NCBI GenBank assembly: GCA_945869195.1
Contig: CAMBNV010000008.1
Span: forward strand, 99,023 to 163,022
Direction: 5' to 3'
Origin: Gemmatimonas phototrophica
Lineage (GTDB): Bacteria; Gemmatimonadota; Gemmatimonadetes; Gemmatimonadales; Gemmatimonadaceae
Length of the DNA: 64,000 nucleotides
Made by a program: the position numbers and the translations under genes. Positions within the stretch are counted from its first letter, which is position 1; each line of letters starts with the position of its first letter. Positions 25,799 through 34,969 of this stretch are shown in pieces. The notes beneath the pieces were generated by a model. The model was given only the letters and a program-made list of their open reading frames with translations. It was not told the DNA's origin and made no database searches.

Positions 25799-26614
25799 CC
25801 GGAGCGACGCGATCTGCTCGAGATCGTGGTGCGGGCGGCGCGCGAGGCGGCCGGGGTGATTCGTGCCGCGGCCCCTCGGGCGCGGAACCTCGACTGGCGC
25901 TCCAAGGGCCCCACCGACTTCGTGAGCGAGGTCGATATCGCCGCCGAGGAGTGCATCCTCTCGATCGCCGCCCGCGAGCTGCCCGGCGCCTCCATCCTCG
26001 CCGAGGAATCCGCCGCAACCACCCCGCCGGAGCGGGTGGCCCGTGGCCTCGCCCTGGTCATCGACCCCCTCGACGGAACGACCAACTTCCTGCACGGATA
26101 CCCTGCATACGCCGTCTCGATTGGGGTGCTCCTCGACGGCGAACCGGTCGCCGCCGTCGTCTATAACGTTGCCGGCGACGAGATCTTCACGGCCACCGCC
26201 GGGGGCGGCGCCTTTATGAACGGCGTGCCGATCCGCGTCAGCACAATCGTGGACCCTCAACGCGCGCTCATCGGCACGGGGTACCCGTTCAAGGACCCCA
26301 CCGACATCCCCCCGTATCTGGCGCAGCTGTCGCGCGTGATGGCACAGGTCTCTGGTGTCCGCTGGCCCGGCGCCGCGAGCCTTGATCTCGCGAGCGTCGC
26401 GAGCGGTCGATTCGATGCCTTTTGGGAGAACCTCCTTTCGCCCTGGGACTTCGCCGCGGGGATGTTGCTCGTGCGCGAGTCCGGTGGGCTTGCGACGACC
26501 ATTACCGGCTCGCCCTTGCGTGGCGTCGCCCGGTCCAGCGTCCTGGTCGGAAACCCAGCGATGCACGCCTGGCTACGCCAGGCACTTCAGCAATCGCAGC
26601 TGACCGATCCGTAG
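25787..26614 (+). CDS. Inositol monophosphatase family protein
   Basis: A 275-residue Mg2+-dependent, Li+-sensitive-type phosphatase. Metal-binding motifs are AEES (the family E-E site), DPLDGTTNF and WDFAAG. The family covers inositol-1-phosphatase/SuhB, histidinol-phosphatase and CysQ; this sequence looks like the SuhB/IMPase branch. The ATG at 25787 has GGAG six bases upstream, a better start than the GTG at 25757 that overlaps trpS. It is one of only three plus-strand genes. Confidence 0.9.
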   Translation: MGYQPERRDLLEIVVRAAREAAGVIRAAAPRARNLDWRSKGPTDFVSEVDIAAEECILSIAARELPGASILAEESAATTPPERVARGLALVIDPLDGTTNFLHGYPAYAVSIGVLLDGEPVAAVVYNVAGDEIFTATAGGGAFMNGVPIRVSTIVDPQRALIGTGYPFKDPTDIPPYLAQLSRVMAQVSGVRWPGAASLDLASVASGRFDAFWENLLSPWDFAAGMLLVRESGGLATTITGSPLRGVARSSVLVGNPAMHAWLRQALQQSQLTDP

Positions 26615-26632
26615 CGGCGCCAGAGATTTCGA

Positions 26633-26638
26633 TAGATT
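26633..26638 (+). promoter_or_regulatory. -10-like box (TAGATT) upstream of ftcD
   Basis: TAGATTCC occurs on the plus strand in the 81-base gap before ftcD, 57 bases from the ATG. A -35 element is not clear. Strand and position agree with the same box before minus-strand genes. Confidence 0.4.
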
Positions 26639-26695
26639 CCCCTGGCCGACCGGGCGTCTCCGCCCGCGCCGCTGCCTCACTCCAGATCCGTGCAT

Positions 26696-28213
26696 ATGTC
26701 CCTCGTCGAGTGTGTCCCGAACTTCTCCGAAGGCCGTCGGCCCGAGGTCATCGCCGCCATCCGCGACGCGATCGCTGCGGTTGAAGGCACGGTCATTCTC
26801 GACGTCTCGAGCGACCCGAGCCACAATCGTACTGTCGTCACCTTTGTCGCCCCTGTGGCGAGCGCAGCCAACGCCGCTTTTGCCGGGATCGCCAAGGCCG
26901 CCGCGCTGATTGACCTGAACAATCACAGTGGAGAACACCCGCGCATCGGCGCGACCGACGTCTGCCCCTTCATTCCCCTTGAAGGCGCCTCGATGGAGGA
27001 CTGCATTGTCCTCGCGCGCACCCTCGGCGAGCGCGTCGGAAAGGAACTCAGCATCCCCGTATTTCTCTATGAGCGCGCGGCCGCCCGCCCTGACCGCACC
27101 AACCTCGCGGACATCCGCCGCGGCGAGTTTGAACTCGCCAAGTCCGAGATCGGCACCCACCCCAACCGCGTCCCCGACTTCGGCCCGAACGCCGTGCACC
27201 CGACCGCCGGCGCCACCGTCATCGGGGCACGCCCCTTTCTCGTCGCCTTCAACGTCTACCTCGGCGGCAAGGAGAACCTCCACGTCGCCAAGAGTGTTGC
27301 GAAGGCCGTACGAGGCTCCTCAGGCGGCCTCAAGGGCGTGAAGGGGCTCGGGATGGAGGTGGATGGTCAGGCCCAGGTCTCGATGAACCTGGTTGACCTC
27401 GACACCACCCCGCTCCACCGCGCCTACGAGATGGTCAGGATGGAGGCCGAGTCGCTGGGCGTGACCCCCACCTGGAGCGAAATCGTCGGACTCGTCCCCG
27501 AACGCGCGCTCTTCGAGGCCGCCGCTCGCCATCTCCGCTGGCGCACCTTCACACCCGACCTCGTACTCGAACGCCAGGTCCGCAAAGTCGCCGCGGGCGG
27601 CGAGTCGCTCAGTGGTTTCGTCGCCGACGTCGCGTCATCGGCACCGGTGCCCGGCGGCGGGTCGGTCGTCGCGCACATCGGCTCTCTTGGCGCTGCGCTC
27701 GTGCAGATGGTCGCGGGACTTACGATCGGCCGGAAAAAGTACGCCGCCGTCGAGAGTGAGATGAAAGAGCTGGCGCTCCGCGCCACGCACCTTGTGCGCC
27801 GCCTCTCGGAGTTAAAGAACGAAGACGCCGCCGCCTACACGCTCGTGAGCAACACCTACAAGCTCCCGAAAGAGTCGCTTGAGCAACAGCACTCCCGCGA
27901 CGCCGCCATCCAGAGCGCGCTGGTCACGGCAGCTGAGGTCCCGCTCGAAACCGCGCGCTGGTGTGCCGAGGTCGCGACGCTCGCGGCGATCTGCGCCGAG
28001 AAGGGCAACACCAATGCCGCCAGCGACGCGGGGGTGGCTGCGCTGCTCGCCGAGGCGGGCTGCCGAGGCGCGGCGTACAACGTGCGCATCAATGTGAGCG
28101 CGATGCCAGACAAGGCGGCCGGAGCCTCGCTGGCCGCCGAAGCTGAGCGCCTGGTGGCGACCGCCGGCACGCACGCCAAGCGCGCTGCCGCAGCGGTCGA
28201 AGCGCACCTCTAG
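26696..28213 (+). CDS. ftcD: Bifunctional glutamate formimidoyltransferase/formimidoyltetrahydrofolate cyclodeaminase
   Basis: A 505-residue fusion that moves the formimino group of N-formimidoyl-glutamate to tetrahydrofolate and then releases ammonia to give 5,10-methenyl-THF, the end of one histidine degradation route. The transferase part starts SLVECVPNFSEGR and includes the basic region around HNRTVVTF and the GEHPRIGATDV stretch. The cyclodeaminase part begins near residue 330 with the Gly-rich SAPVPGGGSVVAHIGSLGAA. No hut genes are near. The ATG at 26696 is chosen over a GTG two codons earlier. Confidence 0.93.
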   Translation: MSLVECVPNFSEGRRPEVIAAIRDAIAAVEGTVILDVSSDPSHNRTVVTFVAPVASAANAAFAGIAKAAALIDLNNHSGEHPRIGATDVCPFIPLEGASMEDCIVLARTLGERVGKELSIPVFLYERAAARPDRTNLADIRRGEFELAKSEIGTHPNRVPDFGPNAVHPTAGATVIGARPFLVAFNVYLGGKENLHVAKSVAKAVRGSSGGLKGVKGLGMEVDGQAQVSMNLVDLDTTPLHRAYEMVRMEAESLGVTPTWSEIVGLVPERALFEAAARHLRWRTFTPDLVLERQVRKVAAGGESLSGFVADVASSAPVPGGGSVVAHIGSLGAALVQMVAGLTIGRKKYAAVESEMKELALRATHLVRRLSELKNEDAAAYTLVSNTYKLPKESLEQQHSRDAAIQSALVTAAEVPLETARWCAEVATLAAICAEKGNTNAASDAGVAALLAEAGCRGAAYNVRINVSAMPDKAAGASLAAEAERLVATAGTHAKRAAAAVEAHL

Positions 28214-28215
28214 CG

Positions 28216-28971
28216 TCAGCCGAGCGTCGTCAGGACGCGCGGCCCATCGGCCGTGATTGCCACCGTATGCTCAAAGTGCGCCGACAGCGTCTCGTCGAGC
28301 GTCACGATCGTCCACCGGTCCTTGAGCGTCTTAGTCGCGGCACCTCCCGCGTTCACCATCGGCTCGATCGCGATTGTCATGCCCACGAGTAGCTTGGGCC
28401 CGCGCTTCGGCTTCCCATGGTTCGGCACCTGCGGGTCCTCATGCATCGCCGCGCCGACACCGTGGCCCACAAGGTCGCGCACCACCGAGAAGCCGGCCTT
28501 GACCACCACGCGCTCCACCGCCGCGCCGATGTCGCCGATGTGGTTCCCCACCTGCGTCTCGGCGATCCCCGCCCAGAGCGACGCCTCGGTCACGTCCAGC
28601 AAGCGCTGCTTCTCGGGCAGGATTTTTCCGACAGCGTAGGTCCACGCCGAATCGGTGTGAAACCCACCATAGTGCACGCCGATGTCAACCGAAATGATGT
28701 CGCCGGCCGCGAGGATCCGTTTGGCCGACGGAATGCCGTGCACAATCTCGTCGTTGATCGAGATGCAGGCCGATCCCGGAAAACCATAGAGGCCTTTGAA
28801 GGACGGCGTCGCCCCCGCATGGGAGCGGATGAACGACTCAACCATCGCATCAAGCGCGAGCGTACTGACACCGGGTTCGATCGCGGGCTTCACGTGCTGG
28901 TGCGTAGCGGCGAGGATTCGACCGCCAGCTGCCATCGTCTCGAGCTCGCGCGGACTCTTGAGCTGAATCAC
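28216..28971 (-). CDS. map: Methionine aminopeptidase, type I
   Basis: A 251-residue pita-bread metallopeptidase that removes the initiator Met. Metal ligands can be placed in DIGVHYGGFHTDSAWT (two Asp), VGHGVGAAMHEDPQVPN (His) and MTIAIEPM (Glu). It lacks the N-terminal zinc finger of eukaryotic type I enzymes. It overlaps adk by 4 bases. Its stop is only two bases from the convergent ftcD stop. The alpha-operon genes that often follow map in other bacteria are not present. Confidence 0.95.
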   Translation of the reverse strand: MIQLKSPRELETMAAGGRILAATHQHVKPAIEPGVSTLALDAMVESFIRSHAGATPSFKGLYGFPGSACISINDEIVHGIPSAKRILAAGDIISVDIGVHYGGFHTDSAWTYAVGKILPEKQRLLDVTEASLWAGIAETQVGNHIGDIGAAVERVVVKAGFSVVRDLVGHGVGAAMHEDPQVPNHGKPKRGPKLLVGMTIAIEPMVNAGGAATKTLKDRWTIVTLDETLSAHFEHTVAITADGPRVLTTLG

Positions 28972-29606
28972 CGACCGACGGTCGCGAGTGCGCGGACCGT
29001 GACGTCGGCGAACGAGCCCGTCGCGTCGATGTGCGCCACGTTCGCGCCATGGGCGACATACCAGGCGAGCACCGGCGCGGTCTGCGCCTCGTACACACGA
29101 AGACGGTGCAGGATCGCGTCAGGTTCGTCATCCTGCCGGCGGACGAGCACGCCGCCGCAGTTATTCGGGCAGGGTCCGCCCCGCTCGAAGCCGGTGAACG
29201 GCTTCTGTTCCTTGTCGCACGTCGTGCGGCCCGACAGCCGCTCGACCAACAGCTCACCGGCGATGTCGAAGACCAGCACGACGTCGACCTTCCGACCGAG
29301 CTCCTGGGTGACCCGGGCGAGTCCTTCGGCCTGCGGCACCGTGCGCACCACACCGTCAAGGATCACCCCATTGGCCTGCGCGGGGAGGGCCAGCGCTTCC
29401 TTCATGATGCCGAGGATGACGGCGTCGGGGACGAGATCGCCGCGGTCCATGAAACCCTTGGCCTCGAGCCCGAGCGTCGTGCCGTCCTTGACGGCGGCCC
29501 GGAGCACGTCTCCTGTAGCGATTTTGGGGACGCCAAGGGCGGCGGCAATCCGCTCCCCCTGCGTCCCCTTTCCCGCGCCGGGCGGGCCGAGTAGTACGAC
29601 GATCAT
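28968..29606 (-). CDS. adk: Adenylate kinase
   Basis: A 212-residue nucleoside monophosphate kinase (ATP + AMP to 2 ADP). P-loop LLGPPGAGKGTQ is at the N-terminus, the AMP-binding helix has ATGDVLRAAV, and the LID follows GRTTC. The LID contains Cys residues (TTC, GPC and NNC) that may form a partial zinc site. Position between secY and map is the classic spc-operon order. It starts 31 bases after secY. Confidence 0.95.
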   Translation of the reverse strand: MIVVLLGPPGAGKGTQGERIAAALGVPKIATGDVLRAAVKDGTTLGLEAKGFMDRGDLVPDAVILGIMKEALALPAQANGVILDGVVRTVPQAEGLARVTQELGRKVDVVLVFDIAGELLVERLSGRTTCDKEQKPFTGFERGGPCPNNCGGVLVRRQDDEPDAILHRLRVYEAQTAPVLAWYVAHGANVAHIDATGSFADVTVRALATVGR

Positions 29607-29637
29607 CGGTTCCGCCCGAGCTGGGAGGTCTGGCGCC

Positions 29638-30969
29638 CTAGAAGCCAGCGCCGGCGTTACGACCGCGGAACTTGACGCGGCCCTTCTTCATGAAGCCATC
29701 ATACTTGCGGAGCAGGAGATGCTGTTGCACCTGCGCCATCGTGTCGAGAGCCACACCCACCACGATGAGAAGCGACGTCCCGCCGAACTGGAACGGCACC
29801 GCGAAGAAATCAGCCAGCCAGATCGGGAGCAGTGCGATGATGGTCAGGAAAATCGCGCCCGGCAGCGTGACGCGTTCGACGATGTGACCGATGTATTCCG
29901 CCGTCTTGGAGCCCGGCTTGATGCCCGGGATGAATCCGCCCTGCTTCTTCAGGTTCTCCGACAGGTCGGCCGGATTGAAAATGATCGAGGTGTAGAAGTA
30001 CGTGAAGAAAATGATCAGCGTCGCGGAGAGCACGTAGTACAGACCGGTGCCCGGCGCGAGGTAGTCGGCCATGTCGGCGAGCCAGGGGTTGCCGGAGAAC
30101 TGCGCGGCCGCGCCGGGGACGACAATGAGCGACTGGGCGAAGATGATCGGCATTACGCCCGCGGAGTTGATGCGGATCGGAATGTGATTGCGCGCGGCTT
30201 CCCGCTGCCGCCCCTTTGCCATCGTGCGCTGCGGGATCTGGATCGCAATTTTGCGTGACGCCAGCGTGATCATGACCACGCCCGCCACCACCGCGGCCAT
30301 CACGCCCGTCATCGCGATAAGCGCCAGCGGCGTTACCGCCCCCGTGCTCACGAAACCGAACGTCTGGAAGATCCCCGGGATGAAGCGCTCGACAATCGAG
30401 AAGAAGATCAACAGCGAGGCGCCATTGCCGAGGCCGCGTTCCGTGATCTGCTCACCAAGCCACATGACGAAGAGCGCGCCGGTGGTGAGGAACAACACCA
30501 TCTGAAGAACGAATCCCGACCCTGGGGTCAGGACCGCCCCAGTGATCCCCGTCGTGAACAGCGCGTAGCCGTACCCCTGTACCGCCGCGAGCGCGACCGT
30601 GAAGTAACGCGTCCACTGGGTAATGGTCTTCCGCCCTTCCTCGTCCTTCTGGAGCTTCTCTAAGCTCGGAATCACCGCTGCGCCGATCTGCATGAAGATC
30701 GACGCAGAGATATACGGCATGATGCCCAGCGCGAACACCGTGGAGCGCGAGAGATTGCCGCCCACGAACAGGTCATACAGCCCGAGCAGGCCGTTGCTAC
30801 CCTGGTTCTGGAAGAAGTTGAGCATCGCCGTGACGTCGACGCCTGGCGCCGTGACGTGCGAGCCGATCCGGTAGACCAACAGGCAGATGAACGTGAACGT
30901 GATCTTCTGCCAGAGCTCCGGCGTGTTCTTGATGTTCGAGAGAGCCTCTACCGCCTTCGGCTGTGCCAT
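29638..30969 (-). CDS. secY: Preprotein translocase subunit SecY
   Basis: The 443-residue, ten-helix channel of the Sec translocon, which works with SecE (encoded at 63.1 kb) and SecG. It shows the plug and pore-ring region near LLGLYDLFVGGNLSRSTVFALGIMPYI (SecY-typical) and the conserved cytoplasmic loops that bind ribosome and SecA. The ATG directly abuts the rplO stop with no spacer, so translation is likely coupled. Length is standard. Confidence 0.97.
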   Translation of the reverse strand: MAQPKAVEALSNIKNTPELWQKITFTFICLLVYRIGSHVTAPGVDVTAMLNFFQNQGSNGLLGLYDLFVGGNLSRSTVFALGIMPYISASIFMQIGAAVIPSLEKLQKDEEGRKTITQWTRYFTVALAAVQGYGYALFTTGITGAVLTPGSGFVLQMVLFLTTGALFVMWLGEQITERGLGNGASLLIFFSIVERFIPGIFQTFGFVSTGAVTPLALIAMTGVMAAVVAGVVMITLASRKIAIQIPQRTMAKGRQREAARNHIPIRINSAGVMPIIFAQSLIVVPGAAAQFSGNPWLADMADYLAPGTGLYYVLSATLIIFFTYFYTSIIFNPADLSENLKKQGGFIPGIKPGSKTAEYIGHIVERVTLPGAIFLTIIALLPIWLADFFAVPFQFGGTSLLIVVGVALDTMAQVQQHLLLRKYDGFMKKGRVKFRGRNAGAGF

Positions 30970-31431
30970 TTACTCCTCGACCGTGCCACCCGCCGCCACG
31001 ATCTTCTCGCGCGCCGAGCCGCTGACCTTGAGTCCGCGCACTGTCACCGCGCGATCGAGCTCTCCATTGGAGAGCAGCTTCGCCGGGCCCTTTGACGCCT
31101 TCACGAGGCCAGCGGCCACCAGCGTCTCCATCGTCACTTCATTCCCCGTGACGAACGAGAGATCGCCAAGTCCGACGACCTGCGACTCCACACGGAACGG
31201 ATTCGTGAATCCGCGCTTCGGGACGCGCCGCGTGAGCGGCATCTGCCCGCCCTCGAAGTGCGGCTTGTTGCCACCCGGGCCATGATGGCCCGAGCGCGCC
31301 TTGATGCCCTTGTGTCCCTTGCCCGACGTCTTGCCGGTGCCCGACCCAGGACCGCGACCGATGCGCTTCCGGTCGCGGTGCGAGCCCGGCGACGGCGCCA
31401 GGTTATTTAGCGTGATTTTTTCGTTGCTCAT
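30970..31431 (-). CDS. rplO: 50S ribosomal protein L15
   Basis: A 153-residue large-subunit protein that stabilises 23S rRNA late in assembly. The N-terminal KKRIGRG-like segment appears as [23 protein letters not shown], and the second half carries the L15/L27e-type domain. It abuts secY and follows rpmD by 4 bases. Length is normal. Confidence 0.97.
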   Translation of the reverse strand: MSNEKITLNNLAPSPGSHRDRKRIGRGPGSGTGKTSGKGHKGIKARSGHHGPGGNKPHFEGGQMPLTRRVPKRGFTNPFRVESQVVGLGDLSFVTGNEVTMETLVAAGLVKASKGPAKLLSNGELDRAVTVRGLKVSGSAREKIVAAGGTVEE

Positions 31432-31435
31432 CGTA

Positions 31436-31687
31436 TCACTCCTTCACCGAGGTCACTACGACCAGATGGCGAACTTTTTTGATCATTCCGCGCAACGAAG
31501 GCGAGTCCTGGTGCACCACCGAATCCTGATGGTGACGGAGGCCAAGGGCCTCGAGGGTCGCATTCATGCTCTTGTTGTGGCCGATACCGGAACGCACCTG
31601 TTCGATGCACACCTTCCCCTGCGTGAGGGTGTTCGGCAGGGTCTTTGCCGGGCCACGGCCCGGATGCCATACGAATGTCCGCGGCAT
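31436..31687 (-). CDS. rpmD: 50S ribosomal protein L30, N-terminally extended
   Basis: The L30 core (about 58 residues) is [20 protein letters not shown] through [17 protein letters not shown]. The ATG at 31687 shares its A with the rpsE TAA (TAATG), which supports a start that adds about 25 residues before the core (opening [15 protein letters not shown]). A GTG at 31612 just before the core would give a standard 58-residue L30 but would leave a 75-base gap unlike its neighbours. The longer form is preferred with moderate certainty. Confidence 0.85.
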   Translation of the reverse strand: MPRTFVWHPGRGPAKTLPNTLTQGKVCIEQVRSGIGHNKSMNATLEALGLRHHQDSVVHQDSPSLRGMIKKVRHLVVVTSVKE

Positions 31688-32466
31688 TAGACGGTCTCCT
31701 TTGACTTCGCCCGCGACCGGTAGCCGAGCGACGAGACTTCGACGCCGCGCTCACGCGCGATCTGCTCAACCGTCGTCAGGTTCTGCAGCCCGTCGAGGGC
31801 TGCCAGAACCATATTGTGGGGATTCGTCGAGCCAAGCGACTTGGTCAAGATGTCGTGGATACCCACGCACTCCATGATCGCGCGCACCGCGCCACCGGCG
31901 ATGACGCCCGCACCAGGAGCGGCCGGCTTCATCAGAACCTCACCGGCGCCGTGCTTGCCGACGATCTCGTGCGGGATGGTCGCGCCGGTCATCGGGATCG
32001 AGACCATATGGCGACGCGCCCCGTCGACGGCCTTGCGGACCGCCTCCGACACTTCGTTCGCCTTGCCCGTCGCGATGCCAACCTTCCCCTGCCCGTCGCC
32101 CACGGCGACCAACGCGTTGAAGGAGAACCGGCGGCCACCCTTCACGACCTTGGCCACACGATTGATCGCAATCACATTCTCAAGGAGGTCCGACCCCTCG
32201 CGATCCTGCTGCGGACCGCCACGGCCGCCATCACGGCCGCGTCCATCGCGACCACCGGGGCCACGCCCACCAGGACCACCGGGACCACCGGGACCACCGG
32301 GACCGCCCGGACCCCGACCACCAGGACCGCCAGGACCGCGCGCACCCGGACCGCCGGGACCACGCCCGCCGCCAGGACCGCCACGACCAGGACCACCTGG
32401 GCCACGACCGCCACCACCAGGACCACCACGGCGCCCCGCGGGCGCTCCACCACTCTGTTCAGCCAT
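31687..32466 (-). CDS. rpsE: 30S ribosomal protein S5 with a Gly/Pro/Arg-rich N-terminal tail
   Basis: A 259-residue S5, about 90 residues longer than the usual 160-175. The S5 core starts near [20 protein letters not shown] (about residue 92) and includes the double-stranded RNA-binding fold and the fidelity region. The extra N-terminus is almost only Gly, Pro and Arg in GPGG and RGPGG units, then an Asp/Arg stretch. The ATG immediately follows the rplR TAA. The tail would project from the solvent side of the small subunit, near the mRNA entry (inference from the known position of S5). Confidence 0.95.
   Translation of the reverse strand: MAEQSGGAPAGRRGGPGGGGRGPGGPGRGGPGGGRGPGGPGARGPGGPGGRGPGGPGGPGGPGGPGGRGPGGRDGRGRDGGRGGPQQDREGSDLLENVIAINRVAKVVKGGRRFSFNALVAVGDGQGKVGIATGKANEVSEAVRKAVDGARRHMVSIPMTGATIPHEIVGKHGAGEVLMKPAAPGAGVIAGGAVRAIMECVGIHDILTKSLGSTNPHNMVLAALDGLQNLTTVEQIARERGVEVSSLGYRSRAKSKETV
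32224..32450 (-). repeat. Low-complexity repeat coding the S5 tail
   Basis: The tail is built of imperfect 9-base units (plus strand gggaccacc and variants), giving GPGG-type peptide repeats. Three nearly perfect consecutive units lie around 32270-32305. Copy-number slippage would keep the frame because the unit is a multiple of three. Confidence 0.75.
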
Positions 32467-32823
32467 TTAGAACTCCAACCCGCCTTCGCGGGCTCCCTCG
32501 GCCACCGCTTTCACGCGGCCGTGATACTGGTAACCGCCTCGGTCGAACACGACCTTCGTGATCCCCGCCGCCATCGCCTTCTCGGCGACGCGCTTTCCCA
32601 CCTCGACGGATTTCTCCGTCTTCTTTCCCGTCAACCCTGCATCGGTCACGGTCATGAGGGTCCGCATGAGCACGTCGTCGACGAGTTGCGCCGACATGTG
32701 CTTCAGCGAACGGAACACCACTAGACGCGGGCGCTCGGCCGTCCCCTTCACCTTGGCCCGGACACGGACATGGCGACGGGTGCGCAAGCCAGCACGGGTC
32801 TTCGGTACACGTTTTCCAGGCAT
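32467..32823 (-). CDS. rplR: 50S ribosomal protein L18
   Basis: A 118-residue 5S rRNA-binding protein. It has the basic N-terminus [20 protein letters not shown], the core [20 protein letters not shown] and a C-terminal [21 protein letters not shown] that matches the family end. It overlaps the rplF stop by one base (TAATG) and is followed immediately by rpsE. Confidence 0.96.
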   Translation of the reverse strand: MPGKRVPKTRAGLRTRRHVRVRAKVKGTAERPRLVVFRSLKHMSAQLVDDVLMRTLMTVTDAGLTGKKTEKSVEVGKRVAEKAMAAGITKVVFDRGGYQYHGRVKAVAEGAREGGLEF

Positions 32824-33362
32824 TACTTACCTCCCGCCTTACCGGCCTTACGCCGGATGACTTCGCCTGCGTACTTGATGCCCTTGCCCTTGTAGGGCTC
32901 AGGGGGCCGAAGCAGGCGGATCTCCGCTGCTACCTGGCCGACCTTCTGCTTGTCAGCGCCTTCGATTACAACCTGCGTCGGCTGCGGCGCCGTCAACTTG
33001 ATCCCCGCCGGCGTCTTGTACTGGATCTGGTGCGAGTAGCCGAGCGATAGCTGCAGCCCAAAGGGCTTAACCTCCGCCTTGTAGCCGACCCCGTTGATCT
33101 CGAGCACCTTCACGTAACCCTTCGCGCAGCCCTCAACCATATTGGCGACCAGGGTCCGCGTGAGCCCGTGCAACGCCTTGTGCTTCGTCTCATCCGAGGG
33201 ACGCGACACCGTGACGGTGTTTCCCTCATGCTTCAGGATCATCTCGGCGTGCAGCGTGCGCGAGAGTTCCCCCTTGGGTCCTTGAACCTGCATCAGGTGC
33301 CCGGTGAGCTTCACCGTGACGCCAGCCGGCACTTCCACCGGCAACTTTCCGATACGCGACAT
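32823..33362 (-). CDS. rplF: 50S ribosomal protein L6
   Basis: A 179-residue protein of two related domains near the factor-binding site. It begins [17 protein letters not shown], and its second domain ends in the family motif [21 protein letters not shown]. The start at 33362 matches the family; a longer reading overlaps rpsH and is rejected. Its stop overlaps the rplR start by one base. Confidence 0.96.
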   Translation of the reverse strand: MSRIGKLPVEVPAGVTVKLTGHLMQVQGPKGELSRTLHAEMILKHEGNTVTVSRPSDETKHKALHGLTRTLVANMVEGCAKGYVKVLEINGVGYKAEVKPFGLQLSLGYSHQIQYKTPAGIKLTAPQPTQVVIEGADKQKVGQVAAEIRLLRPPEPYKGKGIKYAGEVIRRKAGKAGGK

Positions 33363-33375
33363 TGTAGGGGGCTCC

Positions 33376-33774
33376 TTACCAGATGAAGGCGAGGAGTTCA
33401 CCGCCGGTGCGCTGTGCGCGCGCCTCGCGGTCGGTCATCAGCCCTTTGGAGGTGCTGAGGAGCGCGACGCCAAGACCGTTCCGGACGCGCGGAATCTCGC
33501 CAGCGCCGACATACTGCCGGAGGCCGGGCGTGGATACGCGCTGCAACTCGCGGATGACGGGAGTGCCGCCGGCGTACTTAAGCGCCACGCGAAGCACTGT
33601 CTTGCCATCCTCGGTCTCGAGGGTCTTGTAGTCGGTGATGAAGTGCGTCTGCTTCAGCAGTCGCGCGATCTCCACCTTAATCTTGGACGTCGGCATATCC
33701 ACGCGCCGATGCTTCGAAGCGACAGCATTACGGATCCGCGTGAGCATATCGGCGATCGGGTCGGTCATGCTCAT
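33376..33774 (-). CDS. rpsH: 30S ribosomal protein S8
   Basis: A 132-residue primary 16S rRNA-binding protein (central domain). It begins MSMTDPIADMLTRIRNAVASKH and ends with the conserved TSKGLMTDREARAQRTGGELL. In E. coli, S8 represses the spc operon by binding its mRNA. Here rpsH is preceded by an unusually long 193-base spacer with two hairpins, which could be a related control point (inference). Confidence 0.97.
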   Translation of the reverse strand: MSMTDPIADMLTRIRNAVASKHRRVDMPTSKIKVEIARLLKQTHFITDYKTLETEDGKTVLRVALKYAGGTPVIRELQRVSTPGLRQYVGAGEIPRVRNGLGVALLSTSKGLMTDREARAQRTGGELLAFIW

Positions 33775-33967
33775 AGTGCTACCTGTCTCCTCTGGTTTCC
33801 GGCGAGGCCGGACCTGTAGGAAGGGATGAGTGTGGTTCCCGGCACCTGATGCGCGCGGGCCTGCACTCGTTGAACTACCGATGTGAGTTGGAAGAAGGAC
33901 ACCTGTGCAAGCAGCCCGACCACCCAGCGCGCCCTAGTTTCTGGGGCGCTCCTCACACCTTAGACCT
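33775..33967 (-). promoter_or_regulatory. 193-base spacer with two strong hairpins before rpsH
   Basis: Almost all neighbours in this operon are separated by 0-20 bases. This spacer holds a stem GCGCCC/GGGCGC with a 9-base loop (33929-33949) and a second TCCGGC/GCCGGA stem with a 3-base loop (33798-33812) that ends just before the AGGAGA ribosome site. No ORF of note lies inside. It may be an autoregulatory or processing element. Confidence 0.45.
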
Positions 33968-34273
33968 CTACCAAGACGCCTTGCGGACGCCTGGGATCAG
34001 TCCCTGCAACGCCATCTCGCGAAACGCGATACGGCTCAGCCCAAACGTCCCGACGTAGGCGCGGCTGCGGCCGGTCATCTGGCAGCGGTTGCGCACGCGG
34101 GCCATCGCGCTGTTACGAGGAAGCTTCTGCAACGCGACCTGCGCCGCGCGCTTCTCCTCGTCTGACGCCTTGTGGCTGCGCACCGTGTCGGCCAGCGACT
34201 TCCGCTTGGCCGAGTGCTTCGCCGCCATCTGCTTGCGGCGTTCGTTCTTCTCGATCGTGCTCTTCTTCGCCAT
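33968..34273 (-). CDS. rpsN: 30S ribosomal protein S14 (long, zinc-free form)
   Basis: A 101-residue S14 starting [16 protein letters not shown] and ending VRKASW, the normal C-terminus. It lacks CxxC pairs, so it is the zinc-independent C- form. The ATG at 34273 is chosen because the upstream residues belong to the rplE overlap region. It is separated from rplE by 7 bases. Confidence 0.96.
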   Translation of the reverse strand: MAKKSTIEKNERRKQMAAKHSAKRKSLADTVRSHKASDEEKRAAQVALQKLPRNSAMARVRNRCQMTGRSRAYVGTFGLSRIAFREMALQGLIPGVRKASW

Positions 34274-34280
34274 ATGCTCC

Positions 34281-34955
34281 TCAGCCCTGGACGACGATCG
34301 GCTTATCGTCGCCGCGGAACGGCATGCCGAGCTCCCGAAGGAGTGCGAACGCCATGTCATCGCGGTTGGTGGTCGTCACGAACGTCACGTCCATGCCGTG
34401 GATCGTTTCCACGAGATCGTAGTTGATCTCCGGGAAGATCATCTGCTCTTTCACGCCGAGGCTGTAGTTGCCGCGGCCGTCGAACGAGCGGGTGTTGAGT
34501 CCGCGGAAGTCCCGGATGCGCGGGACCGCCGTCGAGATGAACCGGTCGAGGAACTCCCACATCCGCGCGCCGCGCAGCGTGACCGCCGCGCCGATGTCCT
34601 GCCCTTCACGCTGCCCGTAGTTGGCGATCGACTTCTTCGCCTTCGTCCGGATCGCCTTCTGGCCGGTGATCACCGCGAGTTCGTCCACGATGGCGTCGAG
34701 CACCTTGGGCTGCTTAATCGCCTCACCCATGCCGACATTCAACGTGATCTTCGCGAGGTTCGGGATCTCGTGCGGATTGCCTAGGCTGAACTGCTTCGCT
34801 AAGCGATCCCGCACGGTCGTCTTGTAATACATGTGCAGGCGCGGCGGGAGCACCGGGAGTGCGGCACCCGCGTGATCCTTGGGGAGCATCGAGGCGCGCT
34901 TCTCACCGGACTTCTCACCGCTCTTCTTCGTGCCCTGCGTCTTTGTGGTCGCCAT
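34281..34955 (-). CDS. rplE: 50S ribosomal protein L5, N-terminally extended
   Basis: A 224-residue L5; the usual length is about 180. The L5 core starts near residue 40 with [20 protein letters not shown] and includes [14 protein letters not shown] and [18 protein letters not shown]. About 40 Lys/Ser/Gly-rich residues precede it (opening [15 protein letters not shown]). L5 contacts 5S rRNA and the P-site tRNA. No better start lies nearer the core except an internal Met at 23. It lies 14 bases after rplX. Confidence 0.95.
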   Translation of the reverse strand: MATTKTQGTKKSGEKSGEKRASMLPKDHAGAALPVLPPRLHMYYKTTVRDRLAKQFSLGNPHEIPNLAKITLNVGMGEAIKQPKVLDAIVDELAVITGQKAIRTKAKKSIANYGQREGQDIGAAVTLRGARMWEFLDRFISTAVPRIRDFRGLNTRSFDGRGNYSLGVKEQMIFPEINYDLVETIHGMDVTFVTTTNRDDMAFALLRELGMPFRGDDKPIVVQG

Positions 34956-34969
34956 TGGTCAGTTCTCGG

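Noticed and set aside
32224..32450. Short regular repeats in rpsE as a CRISPR array
   Set aside because: Units are 9 bases, contiguous, in frame and coding; there are no spacers or cas genes.
31814..32470. Plus-strand Pro/Arg-rich frame opposite rpsE
   Set aside because: It is the complement of the GPGG-coding repeat and S5 core; low-complexity shadow only.
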